Assembly: GCA_031763025.1 (NCBI GenBank) | Contig: JASSKH010000017.1 | Coordinates: 5,305,361-5,369,360 of the forward strand | Source: Macrocystis pyrifera | Taxonomy: Eukaryota > Sar > Phaeophyceae > Laminariales > Laminariaceae | Direction: 5' to 3' | Length of the DNA stretch: 64,000 bases | Part shown: positions 57,201-64,000 of the stretch, piece after piece | How positions within the stretch are numbered: position 1 is the first letter of the stretch | Layout of the letters: the number at the start of each line of letters is the position of its first letter | The notes under the pieces: generated by a model | What the model was told of the DNA's origin: nothing | Databases searched by the model: none | The model's input: only the letters and a program-made list of their open reading frames with translations | Program-made: the position numbers and the translations under genes

Positions 57201-58157
57201 TAGGAAGGCCCTTTCGATTTGTCAAGCTCACATCTGAAAATGCCATCGGGTCAAAATCTGAAGCTCAAAAATCGAACCGCATAGGAAACGGCCTAAGAGT
57301 AGCAGGTGGAAATAACGAAATAACTAAAAGTCAGCGTCGACCAAGGGGATCGATCGAACAACAAAGGACGACGACGACGACCACAGAACGGAGTTATCAC
57401 AGCAGCAGCAGCAGCAGCAGCAGCAGCAAGTAGCACAGGCAGACCATGAGAAGCTACAGATATCGAGCACAGAGTAGTATCAGAAAGAAGGAGGAAGTGC
57501 GGTCTGCTACGAAGCAAGTTAGCGGTTTCGCCGCCCGTCCCGTCCCCCGCCCCGGTGCTCAGCCTCTCGACTGGGATGCTTGGTCAATGGTCAAATGACT
57601 ACGTAAGGCAAGCAAAAAATGAGCACGCGTACGCCCGCCTCTCCCCCCTCCCGCTCTCTCTCTCTCACACGCACATCATGGAACAAACGTGCAGCACGAC
57701 TGGTGTGGAAACCCACCTCCGGCGGCACGTTGTCTTGCCTCCTTCCCCGCCCTCCCCAGTGAACGATCCGTCGCATCATCTCCACCAGGTCGGCCGCCGA
57801 ATTCTTGCAACCCGATCCAGAAGACGACAACCGGGCAGCCGAAGAATTAATGCCATGCATTGCGCGTCGAATACGCTGCCCCGGGCGATGCCAACTACTG
57901 AGTTGAATACTGACGGGCGCGACTAGTCTTGGGCGTGATGAGCCGCCGTTGCCGCCGCCTGAGTTATCCGGCGGCGATGCTACTACGGGTGATGCCGCTG
58001 CCGGTGATGATACCGCAGGCAGCGATGCCGCTGCTACTGCTGCTGTTGCTGCGGTGGTGGTGGTGGCTGCGGTAGGAGTGGCCGCGGCGTGGATTCCGAG
58101 GGCCCACCGTTGCACCAAGTGGCAGCCTCGGCGAGTGCTTCCTGCTTGAAACGCCAT
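44818..58157 (-). CDS. MLYCD: Malonyl-CoA decarboxylase, ten exons, 811 residues
   Basis: Minus strand, ATG at 58157, TAG at 44818. It cleaves malonyl-CoA to acetyl-CoA and CO2 (mitochondria, peroxisomes or cytosol in known eukaryotes). Exons were found by similarity to the family, and all nine junctions have GT/AG and matching phase. N-terminal helical domain about 120-390 ([29 protein letters not shown] at 303, RFVVDLR), catalytic domain 391-811 ([27 protein letters not shown]). The catalytic Ser (ATLSPIPSF, Ser536) and His (PVANFH, His718) are both kept. The first 70 residues lack acidic residues and hold several Arg, fitting a mitochondrial presequence. The C-terminus SSL is at best a weak peroxisomal signal. 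Human MLYCD has 493 residues; the extra length is Ala-, Gly- and Ser-rich inserts. Confidence 0.93.
45005..45631 (-). other. MLYCD intron 9
   Basis: 627 bp. CAACAA/CCACCA simple sequence at 45385-45470; nothing else recognised. Confidence 0.8.
45632..45726 (-). CDS. MLYCD: Malonyl-CoA decarboxylase exon 9
   Basis: 95 nt, residues 719-749 plus two bases: [28 protein letters not shown]. Of two overlapping GT sites, only GTGAGA keeps the phase and gives NYVYDPLE across the junction. Confidence 0.93.
45727..46581 (-). other. MLYCD intron 8
   Basis: 855 bp. Near its 5' side (46465-46520) it holds a CGACCGAC-type tetranucleotide repeat, and an A run at 46329-46344. Confidence 0.8.
46582..47042 (-). 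CDS. MLYCD: Malonyl-CoA decarboxylase exon 8
   Basis: 461 nt, residues 565-718. A long Ala/Glu/Ser-rich segment (about 600-690) expands a loop of the family, then [19 protein letters not shown] and IPDPVANFH with the catalytic His718 as the last residue before donor GTGAGG. Confidence 0.92.
47043..47892 (-). other. MLYCD intron 7
   Basis: 850 bp. GAACCCTACCGATACACA near 47250 and GGAACGCTACCCATACACAA near 47140 suggest a local duplication. A G run lies at 47851-47870. Confidence 0.7.
47893..48001 (-). CDS. MLYCD: Malonyl-CoA decarboxylase exon 7
   Basis: 109 nt, residues 529-564 plus one base: [18 protein letters not shown]. It carries the catalytic Ser536. Donor GTAAAT after GGAG. Confidence 0.92.
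48145..48210. repeat. CAG trinucleotide repeat in MLYCD intron 6
   Basis: About 18 uninterrupted CAG units from roughly 48157. Such runs mutate fast; also at 57404-57429. Confidence 0.95.
48758..48874 (-). CDS. MLYCD: Malonyl-CoA decarboxylase exon 6
   Basis: 117 nt, residues 490-528: [20 protein letters not shown], then [19 protein letters not shown]. The most conserved block of the family. Acceptor CGCGCAG, donor GTAGGA. Confidence 0.95.
49513..49640 (+). mobile_element. LINE-B-like 3' tail joined to a family R end
   Basis: GGTCAAGTCACTAAGGCAAG and ATGAGTAC then C run (LINE-B end), at once followed by CTATGGTCATATTTCGTACG, CATGGCATGAATGCA and another C run (family R end). In MLYCD intron 5. 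Confidence 0.65.
49803..50097 (-). CDS. MLYCD: Malonyl-CoA decarboxylase exon 5
   Basis: 295 nt, residues 391-489. [39 protein letters not shown], then a Gly/Ser-rich insert and an acidic end (DTCKEEE). Acceptor GGTATAG, donor GTGAAC. Confidence 0.93.
50195..50440 (-). mobile_element. Family R repeat, inverted partial copy
   Basis: Reverse complement of the right half of the 39.0 and 44.2 kb copies: GCATCCCTACAATGC, GGGTTTTCGCCGACCAGGCA, GCACCAAGCGCGAAGC, CATATGGATGACAGC. Lies in MLYCD intron 4. Confidence 0.75.
50905..52665. repeat. 34-bp minisatellite filling MLYCD intron 4
   Basis: About 50 units. Each unit joins two 17-bp halves, CCGGGAATATATCCGTA and CCGGGCATATATCATAG, themselves related, so a 17-bp ancestor doubled. 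Variants (GTCAC, GTTGC, TAGCC before CCGGGAA) alternate in a partial higher-order pattern. The core is homogeneous; the edges (50820-50925 and 52400-52665) decay, and the right edge reaches the donor of exon 4. Since 34 is not divisible by 3 and the unit lacks stops, frames stay open for 200 codons; this is not a gene. Confidence 0.95.
52671..52852 (-). CDS. MLYCD: Malonyl-CoA decarboxylase exon 4
   Basis: 182 nt, residues 331-390 plus two bases. [36 protein letters not shown]. Donor GTAAGA. The intron after it begins directly inside the degenerate edge of the 34-bp minisatellite. Confidence 0.92.
53085..53130 (+). mobile_element. Possible family R end, very short
   Basis: ACCATAAAACCACGGCCATG, then GATAGTGCAC before C-rich sequence, resembles the terminal 40 bp of family R. 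In MLYCD intron 3. Confidence 0.4.
53355..53460 (+). mobile_element. Family R repeat, 5'-truncated copy
   Basis: Starts ATGTCTGCCCGGTCGGTGAA, contains GGCATTGTAGGGATGCGACG, ends ATGAGTAC then C-rich. About 100 bp of the right end only. Confidence 0.75.
53522..53993 (-). CDS. MLYCD: Malonyl-CoA decarboxylase exon 3
   Basis: 472 nt, residues 173-330. [16 protein letters not shown], then a Gly-rich insert of about 60 residues, then [20 protein letters not shown] and RFVVDLRH. Acceptor TTAAG, donor GTACGT. The insert is encoded by GGC/GGT-type repeats and is absent from the human enzyme. Confidence 0.9.
54290..54580. repeat. Intron repeat, copy 1
   Basis: Shares with 55950-56230: TCTAGATATTTT, GGCAGATCTATTCCCGA, GGATACGAT, GTTGTCGGGTGGG-like, TGTACTATGCACAGATC-like and AGATAGATCAT, all in the same order. 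About 75-80 percent alike by eye. In MLYCD intron 2. Confidence 0.75.
55070..55179 (+). mobile_element. MITE-1 copy in MLYCD intron 2
   Basis: Full TIRs and TA at both edges, 110 bp, interior in the usual direction. A second copy in the opposite direction lies 67 bp away. Confidence 0.92.
55247..55354 (-). mobile_element. MITE-1 copy in MLYCD intron 2, inverted
   Basis: Full TIRs (TTACGGGGGACC), TA at both edges, 108 bp. The interior runs opposite to that of the neighbour at 55070. Confidence 0.92.
55437..55708 (+). mobile_element. Two family R ends in tandem
   Basis: The first (55437-55612) has CCCGGCATTGTAGCGATGCG, ATACGACTACGGCCATGCAT and the C-rich tail. The second (55629-55708) is shorter, with the same end. 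Both are 5'-truncated with constant 3' ends. The second stops about 30 bp from MLYCD exon 2. Confidence 0.8.
55740..55816 (-). CDS. MLYCD: Malonyl-CoA decarboxylase exon 2
   Basis: 77 nt, residues 148-172 plus two bases. Reads [20 protein letters not shown] and ends GCAAG before GTAGAT. The split Arg codon is completed by the A that opens exon 3. Easily missed: it sits between family R copies and repeats. Confidence 0.88.
55950..56230. repeat. Intron repeat, copy 2
   Basis: Partner of 54290-54580, on the other side of exon 2 of MLYCD. ATCTACAGCAG is further repeated inside it. Confidence 0.75.
56516..57297. mobile_element. TIR element in MLYCD intron 1
   Basis: TIRs of about 44 bp: GGCCGTTTCCTATGCGG, then TTCGATTT and GAGCTTCAGATTT, with TA outside both ends. 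About 780 bp. A GC-rich interior (56800-57130) contains a loosely duplicated block (CCAGACTAGAG twice). No transposase. Related in layout to 820-1643. Confidence 0.8.
57580..57650 (+). mobile_element. LINE-B-like 3' tail
   Basis: TGGTCAATGGTCAAATGACT, AAGGCAAGCAAAAAATGAG, then C-rich sequence, as at the end of LINE-B (44150-44190). Only the tail is left. In MLYCD intron 1, close to exon 1. Confidence 0.65.
57717..58157 (-). CDS. MLYCD: Malonyl-CoA decarboxylase exon 1
   Basis: Residues 1-147, phase 0 end, donor GTGGGT. Presequence-like start [20 protein letters not shown], then Thr/Ala/Ser-rich low complexity, then [13 protein letters not shown], the first helix of the N-terminal domain. Confidence 0.8.
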
Positions 58158-58587
58158 ATTTCAAACCTACAGAAGCACACGGGGTATATAGCAGCATGCA
58201 CCGAGTACGTTACTGGAAAGCCTTACGACGGCAGAAGAAGTAGTACTGCTGTCGCACCTCGAGCTTCGTCAGAGGGACGAGAACTGGCCGTTTCAGCGGG
58301 AGAAACGAATGATTCAGGTGACAGGCGACAGGTATTTTGCGGTGACGGTAGGAAGTCTCCACCACAGCCACCTCCCGCACAGCCTGCATCTGGCGCATGT
58401 TTGCTGCGATGCCGAGAGTGCTGTGCTGTTTCATCCCCTACCAAAACATCCCTTGCAATATAATTGAAACACTTTTTCTCACACCTCACACACACTAAAA
58501 GCTATTTTCACACCACAAGGTTGTTTGATCAGTTGTTCCTGAGGGTGGAGGTTCGTGTTTTGTCGTCTCAAAGATCGGTGATTGGCG
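58158..58587. promoter_or_regulatory. Shared divergent promoter region of MLYCD and CENPS
   Basis: 430 bp between the two start codons, with 5' UTRs in opposite directions. ATTGG (a CCAAT box read in reverse) lies six bases before the CENPS ATG, and CTATATAC about 25 bp before the MLYCD ATG. Both are weak signals; the shared promoter is inferred from the layout. Confidence 0.55.
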
Positions 58588-58755
58588 ATGGACGTTGCAG
58601 ATTCAGACGATGAGTTCAACATGGACCCTGGGGGCGAGCGCGAGACCGACGAGGCAGCTCTGAGAGCGGCGTTGCACTTCAGCGTGGGGGAGATCTGCAG
58701 TGCAGAGACGAGCGGGAAGCCCATGTCGGGCGCGGCTGTTTCCACCTTGAGCGAG
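58588..58755 (+). CDS. CENPS: CENP-S / MHF1 histone-fold protein, first exon
   Basis: ATG at 58588; 56 codons, then donor GTCAGT at 58756, phase 0. After an acidic start (DVADSDDEFNMD) comes EAALRAALHFSVGEICSAET and MSGAAVSTLSE, which aligns with human CENP-S (LKAAVHYTVGCLCEE, QTIAAISEL), the first helix and half of the second of its histone fold. Family role: pairs with CENP-X at kinetochores and in FANCM-dependent fork repair, binding DNA in the nucleus. The rest of the fold must come from later exons; none is visible before the window ends, and LINE-A copies fill the space. The gene may therefore have a very large intron or be cut by insertions. Divergent from MLYCD. Confidence 0.7.
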
Positions 58756-59018
58756 GTCAGTGCTTACGTAGTGGACCGACAGACGGGGCAGTGCACTTTA
58801 GGTTTAATGCTGCCCATGTCAGTATTGGTCGTGTCGTTGCTAGTGCGCGGAGACAGTTAGGCTACGGGCATATCCTCGGTCGTGTATAGAGCGTGTTTTG
58901 CGAGAAAGAGGGCGACCAAAGGACGACAAAGCCTGCGCGATAAACCCTGGACCCTGGATCGAATACGAACTGGACTGCTGGGCTGCTGGATTTTGAATTT
59001 CAATTTCGTCGTATTATA
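58756..59018 (+). other. Start of CENPS intron 1 (or downstream sequence)
   Basis: No further CENP-S exon here. CGTCGTA at 59007-59013 may be the target duplication of the LINE-A copy that follows. Confidence 0.5.
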
Positions 59019-60698
59019 CTTTGTGTGTGTGTTCTTCACATTAAACCGTTCTTCTACTCGTCGACATCCAGCAAGCCCAGTGTCCGTGCTGATTCTTCAC
59101 CCTAGAAAGATACGAGCTCTGTGGTCACAGACTACGACACAGAGATAACACACCGTAATGCATTAATAGCCTACGTAATACCATGCCTTCGCACTAGGTG
59201 CGGCCGACACAACATACATACATACGCCAGCAACCAAAATACACCATAAAGAAAGAGAAGCAACGAAAAAACCAAACCGAAAAAGAACAAGAAAAAGAAA
59301 AAGAAAAGGAGAAGAATCCCAAATAAATAAATAAAATGGGAAGCCAAAGCTCAGACACATACATACTTACCCCGAGCATGAGCCAAAAGGGACGTGCAAG
59401 GGGAAAGATACGAGAAGGAAAAAAGGGGGACTATGCATCCCGGTGAACACTTAACTAAGTAAAAAGAGCAATAGTGAGTGGGCCAAAATACGCTCGTCAC
59501 CCACCCACTATGTAGTACTTCTTTCATAAGGATAAGAAGGGAAAAAAATCAAAATGCATACCGAACGGCCGCAGCAGTTGGCGGTACGAGTAGCAAAGAA
59601 ACGTCCAACCTATTAGTCGGCCTGGTACCTTGCTACCCTATCTGCGGTCTCTCTGCTACTCTCTTCTACCGCGGTTTCCCTTCTACTCCTCCTGTTCCCC
59701 CCCCTGCCCCTATACACTTGTACGGTGTTCCCTCTACCCCTCCTGCTGTTACCCCTCCCCCCATTCCCTCTAACACTACCTGCAGCGGATGCACGGCGCT
59801 GTCTACTCAGCTTTGCCTCAGCCTCGTGCCACCTGCCCATGAACTGTTCAGCTGCTTCGAGGATTCCCCGGTACCACTTTCCCGTCTGTTTTGCTGCAGT
59901 GGGCCACAGTGCGGTCCCAACTCCAAAGACTAAGGGGGAGTCTTCCGTTGATCCCTCTGAGGCTTTGAACACTCTAAGGTCCTCAGCAATTGCCCTAGGC
60001 CAAGTCTTAGGCTGCCCGCCTGGTTTCGGGCTCCCCCCACCAGCGATCGTCCCGAACATCAACCGACTGGGCAATCGCCCCTCGTGTTGCCGCACCACAG
60101 CCCCCGCAAAGAAGAGTCGCCGTTTACGGATGGTCGTTTCGATACTTTCGCATCGTGTTATCCTGAGCGCCTTCGCATACGAGAGGGTGGTGTGGTCGGT
60201 GCGTAGTCGGCGCTGGAAACCAATGACTCGCAGAAGGACTTCGTGGTGGGCTGATCGAAGCTTGGCGAAGTGGTCCGCATTGAGGGTCCACGTCACGCAA
60301 CCGTACAGCAAGGTCTCAATCACCTCGGCCTTCAGCATCCGGACTTTCAGACTAAGCGGTGCGTTCGTCCTATCGTACAGTTCCGGACCATACCGTTTGA
60401 GGCATGCCCGCATCAGACGGATTCGTCGCTCGATTTCGAAGGAGAGGTCAGCGTTCTCGTGGATAATGCCTCCTAGGTACAAAAACTGGGTCGTCTGTTT
60501 ATACTTTTGGCCTGCAGCTTCGATCGCGAGCGGTGAGGTGGTAAACGCTGATCCGGTGTTCGTAGGAGCATCGTCTCTGTCTTCTTCTCGGATACCGTGA
60601 GACCTACTGCTTCGAAGACAGTCACGATGACTGTCATCATTCTCGCAAGGCCTTCCGCCGACTTCGAGACTATTCCTGCATCGTCTGCATACAACATG
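59019..60698 (-). mobile_element. LINE-A, recent 5'-truncated copy
   Basis: Minus strand. Nearly identical to 16478-18180 through the 3' UTR and the last 290 codons. It begins inside the reverse transcriptase just before YADD (60698) and ends with the (CA)n tail at 59019. CGTCGTA occurs at 59007 and 60701, a possible short target duplication. Very young insertion, or source and copy of one recent event. Confidence 0.88.
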
Positions 60699-60700
60699 TA
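59613..60700 (-). pseudogene. LINE-A reverse transcriptase C-terminal part (truncated copy)
   Basis: From [11 protein letters not shown] to the Arg/Gly-rich end. One base is missing near 60547 relative to the 18 kb copy (AACGCTG for AACGTCTG), which breaks the frame between TPDQ and LYLGGII. Upstream of YADD the frame runs into unrelated CTC-repeat sequence. Confidence 0.88.
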
Positions 60701-60879
60701 CGTCGTACCGAATTCGGAAAATAAATACCGGTAATAATAATTACCTCTATTTTCTGTGTGCCCTCCTATACCGCTTGCTGCGTGCGTGACAGCTGTGGGC
60801 TCAGCAGCACTTCCCCTCTGTCGAAGTAACCCTCTCTCTCCCTGATCCAGAAAAGCTCTCCTCCTCTCCTCGTATATCC

Positions 60880-60945
60880 TCCTCCTCCTCCTCCTCCTCC
60901 TCCTCCTCCTCCTCCTCCTCCTCCTCCTCCTCCTCCTCCTCTTCA
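60880..60945. repeat. (CTC)n microsatellite
   Basis: About 20 units of CTC from 60883. It produces a poly-Arg frame on the other strand, which is not a gene. Confidence 0.95.
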
Positions 60946-61242
60946 CCCTAGGACTGCTGTTCCGCTGTTTTGTTGCTCTGTAGGTTTGTGTGTGATGAGC
61001 AAAACACTACTGCTGTTGTTGTTGGTTGCGATTGCACCACGACGACCGCAACGCAAGCGATGATGGTCGGAGGTTGGAGATTGGAGATAAAGAAAACTGC
61101 TGTGTACTCTTGTGCCGCTTGATCTATTGTTGCTGCGGCTGTGGCGGGCATTCTGCTGCTGTAGATACGTACTCCTTTCTGTACAAGCAGTAGGTAAAAT
61201 AGATGGACAAGCGAAGCCATGCGTGATCGTCAGTGGGTTGTG
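60946..61242. other. Spacer between LINE-A copies
   Basis: No gene seen. TTGTTG and GCTGCTG simple sequence only. Confidence 0.5.
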
Positions 61243-61437
61243 GCTGCGTGTGTTTGTCACATTGGACCGTTCTTCCTATGTACCAGCGCAACCAGTGTCC
61301 GTGCCGATTCTTGGGTCCTATTAATAGAGAGATGCAAGCTCTGTGGTCACAAAACCACCACACAGCGATCCTACAACTACAGTACGTAGTGTTAAAATAG
61401 AGTAAACAATATACAAGGCAGTGACAAGTCATCGTCC

Positions 61438-61545
61438 TTTTTCGGGGGACCATAGTAAATAGGACCTATGGTACACACAAAACATATATATTTACCTATT
61501 TTTACTGACAATATTTGGACCTATTTACTATGGTCCCCTGTAATA
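61438..61545 (-). mobile_element. MITE-1 copy nested in a LINE-A 3' UTR
   Basis: CGGGGGACCATAGTAAATAG to CTATTTACTATGGTCCCCTG, 108 bp, TA at the right edge, left tip changed. It interrupts the UTR that is whole in the 13.3 kb copy. Confidence 0.9.
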
Positions 61546-62094
61546 CATAGGACACGACAACCACGACACACATATTATAATTATAGTAATAACTTGTTGC
61601 GTTGAAAGAGAGAAAAACCGAAAGAAACAAAAAAAAACAAAGCAAAAACGTGTCGTACCCCCCCGAAGGAGATGTGGCAGACACAATGAAACAAGCAAAA
61701 CAAACAATAATACCACCACTTATAAACAGAGCAAGTTAAGACTATAAGAACATGAGAAAACAACAGGCAAATCGAAGCACAACAAAAAAAACACCCTCTA
61801 GACAGCCGCAGCAGTTTGTGGTACGAGTACTTGTAGTGTAGACAGATTCTTCTCACGTGTAGGTCTGGTACCGTGTTACCCTGTCTGCCGTCTCCTTCCC
61901 ACTTTCGTCAACCGTGCCCCACCCCCGAAGAGGATGCGTCGGGCAATACACAACAAACAAAACAGGCTCGTCATCCACCCACGAAATAAGACTTGTTTCG
62001 TAAGGACAAAAAGCAAGAAAGGTTTATAAAAAAAAAACACACACGGAGGATCAAAACACAACAAAGAAGAGGAAAAGAATGAAAGAAAGAAATT

Positions 62095-64000
62095 TCATGT
62101 TCGAAACCGCTGTAGCAGTTGGCAGTACGAGTAGCATAGACATGTTCCACCTACTACGTAGTCGGCCTGGTGCCTCGCTACCCTGTCTGCCGTCTCCATC
62201 CTACTTTCGTCCACCGTGGTTTCCCTTCTACTCCTCTTGCTGCCCCCCCTCTGCCCCATTCCCTTGGTCGGGTTTCCTTCTACTCCTCCTGTTGCTCCCC
62301 TTCCCCCCATTCCCTTGGGCACCACTCACAACGAATGCGCGTCGTTCTCTACTCAGCTTTACCCCATCCTCGTGCCACTTCACCATAAACCGTTGGGCTG
62401 CTTCGAAGACCCCCCTGTACCACTTACCCGCCTTTAGTGCTGCAGTGAACAACAGCGCGGTCTCTACTCCAAACACCAAGGGGGAGTGTTCATTTGATAC
62501 GTCGGTGGCTCGGAACTCCCTATGGTATTCAACTATGCATCTTTGCCAAGTCTTGAATGATCAGACAGGTCTCGAGTTTTCCCCACCAGCCATCGTCCCG
62601 AACATGACCCGACTGGACAATCGCTCTTTGTTTTGCCGCGCCACGGCCCCCGCAAACAAGAGCCGCCGTTTACGGATGTTCGTTTTGATGCTCTCGCAAC
62701 GTGTCATCTTGAGGGCCTTCGTGTACGAGAGGGTGGTGTGGTCGGTAGCAAGTCGACGCGGGAAGCCAATGACTCGCAAGAGAACTTGGTGGTGAGCCGT
62801 TTGGAGCATGGCGAAGTGTTTCCCTCGGAGGGTCCAAGTCACACACCCGTACGGCACAGTCTCAATCACCCCGGCCTTCGGCATGCGGACTTTCAGACAA
62901 GGCGCGGCGGTCGTCCTATCATTCAACTCCGGACCGAAGCGTTTGAGGCATGCCCGCATGAGACGGATTCGTCGGTCGGTTTCGAGCTGGATAATGCCTA
63001 GGTATAAGAACTGGACCGTCTGTGTAAACGTTCGACCTGCTGCTTCGATGACGAGCGGTGGGGCTAGGGTTAGCTGGTCCGGTGTTCGTAGCGGCATCAT
63101 CCCTGTCTTCTTGTCCGATACCGTGAGGCCTGCTGCCTCGAAGACAGTCACAATGACCTGTCATCGTTTCAGCAAATCCTTCAGACGACTTCGAGACAAT
63201 TCCAGTATCATCGGCTCGCAACATGCCCCACACAGCCCTTCGCACGCATGCCAACGGCTCCTGCTCCTCTGTTCCGACTACTCCAAGCTTGTTGAGGTGA
63301 AGCGAATCCCTTACGATGGCTTCGTCTTTGCTGAAGAGTATCAGTACAACGTGAAACGCAGCAGCGAAAAACACGTTGAACAACAACGGTGATAGCACGC
63401 AGCCTTGCCGCACCCCCTGCGTCACCCCAAACCATCCCGGGTGCTCACCGTCGTCCGTATTCACGCGAGCCCGCATGCCTTCGTGGAAGTTGCGGATTTT
63501 TGTAATCATCTTGGTTGGGACGCCAGAGAGTGTGAGCACCTTCAACGGCAGCTCTCGGTCGACAGAGTCATACGCTTTCTGCAGATCGATGAAGAACATG
63601 TACAAGGGGATTTTCCTCTGTCGTCCGAGCTCTTGCAACCGGCGCACGACGAACAGCTTGTCGATCGTTGATTGTGCGGGGCGAGAGCTTTCAATGTTGT
63701 TCCCCCGGGAGTATTTCCTCGGTTTCGCAGTTGTTGCTAAGGCGGGACGCGACTATTTTCAACAACAGTTGGCCTGCGTGGGCAGCAAGCGAAATCCCTC
63801 TGTAGCTGTTGCGACCAACCGGTCCGGTCCTTCTTTTTGCGAAGGACCTTGATGATCGCATCTTTCGATTGCTGGGGGACTTCTCTCGTTACAAAAAACG
63901 TGGACAAGGATGTTGTGAATGCACTGGGCGAATACGGGGTGGCCGAATTTTAGGAGTTCGGCCGGGAGGCCATCTGGCCGAACGGCTGCCCTGTTCGACA
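62095..64000 (-). pseudogene. LINE-A protein, diverged copy (partial)
   Basis: Blocks [34 protein letters not shown], then MLRADDTGIVS, where the catalytic YADD has become RADD, then [22 protein letters not shown] and KWYRGVFEAA. The 62919-63647 block is one open frame; the following part (62561-63151) and the end (62228-62479) lie in other frames, so at least two frameshifts. Inactive. Confidence 0.85.

Larger units (their letters stand above)
61243..64000 (-). mobile_element. LINE-A, diverged copy, cut by window end
   Basis: Minus strand. 3' UTR 61243-62095 (with a MITE-1 insertion at 61438-61545), then the ORF up to and beyond 64000. About 70-75 percent like the 17-20 kb copy, so much older. 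The 5' end is outside the window. Confidence 0.87.

Noticed and set aside
59007-60707. CGTCGTA as a firm target duplication for the LINE-A copy
   Set aside because: Only 7 bp, and separated from the (CA)n tail by a few unexplained bases; kept as tentative only.
60473-60946. Minus-strand frame starting with about 20 Arg
   Set aside because: The poly-Arg is a (CTC)n microsatellite; only the end after it is LINE-A.

Overview
This is a nuclear window from an intron-rich eukaryote. About one tenth belongs to one clear host gene and its divergent neighbour; most of the rest is transposable elements, their 5'-truncated tails and simple repeats. GC-rich exons split by 0.6-2.6 kb introns, many CAG runs, copia and Ty3 elements, and TTAGGG-like stretches would suit a brown alga or another photosynthetic stramenopile. 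That is inference from style only; the sequence does not prove a taxon.

Left part (1-16.5 kb): no gene I can name. It holds 3' ends of a RTE-like LINE (LINE-A, always on the minus strand), a TA-flanked MITE family with TIR TTACGGGGGACC and a 1.27 kb relative at 5712-6978, a second TIR element (820-1643) carrying a GC-rich exon-like piece, an inverted pair of tRNA-derived SINEs (9.7 and 11.7 kb), an array of palindromic repeats (10.7-11.1 kb), and exon-like segments of an unidentified gene near 14.5-15.0 kb.

Middle (16.5-44.7 kb): a nearly full LINE-A copy whose N-terminus carries a PAM2-like motif (16478-20830); a young Ty3/gypsy element with LTRs, a 4-bp target duplication, and chromodomain and Tudor-like ends (21174-28240); tRNA-like SINEs; an older copia element with half-tRNA-type primer site (29904-36033) set in a GGAAGCTTCC-rich satellite; then a degenerate second LINE (LINE-B, about 39900-44190) bracketed by copies of a 0.5 kb repeat (family R).

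Right part (44.8-64 kb): a malonyl-CoA decarboxylase gene on the minus strand in ten exons (58157 down to 44818). All splice phases agree and give an 811-residue protein. Its introns hold a 1.7 kb minisatellite of 34-bp units, MITEs, family R copies and another TIR element. About 430 bp away, transcribed the other way, is the first exon of a CENP-S/MHF1 histone-fold gene (58588-58755), followed by two more LINE-A copies that fill the window to its end.

Working together: malonyl-CoA decarboxylase removes malonyl-CoA in organelles, and CENP-S/MHF1 acts at kinetochores and in fork repair. I see no functional link beyond the shared promoter region. The mobile elements give a relative order: LINE-B and old LINE-A copies first, then MITEs inserted into them; the gypsy element and the 59 kb LINE-A copy are the most recent.
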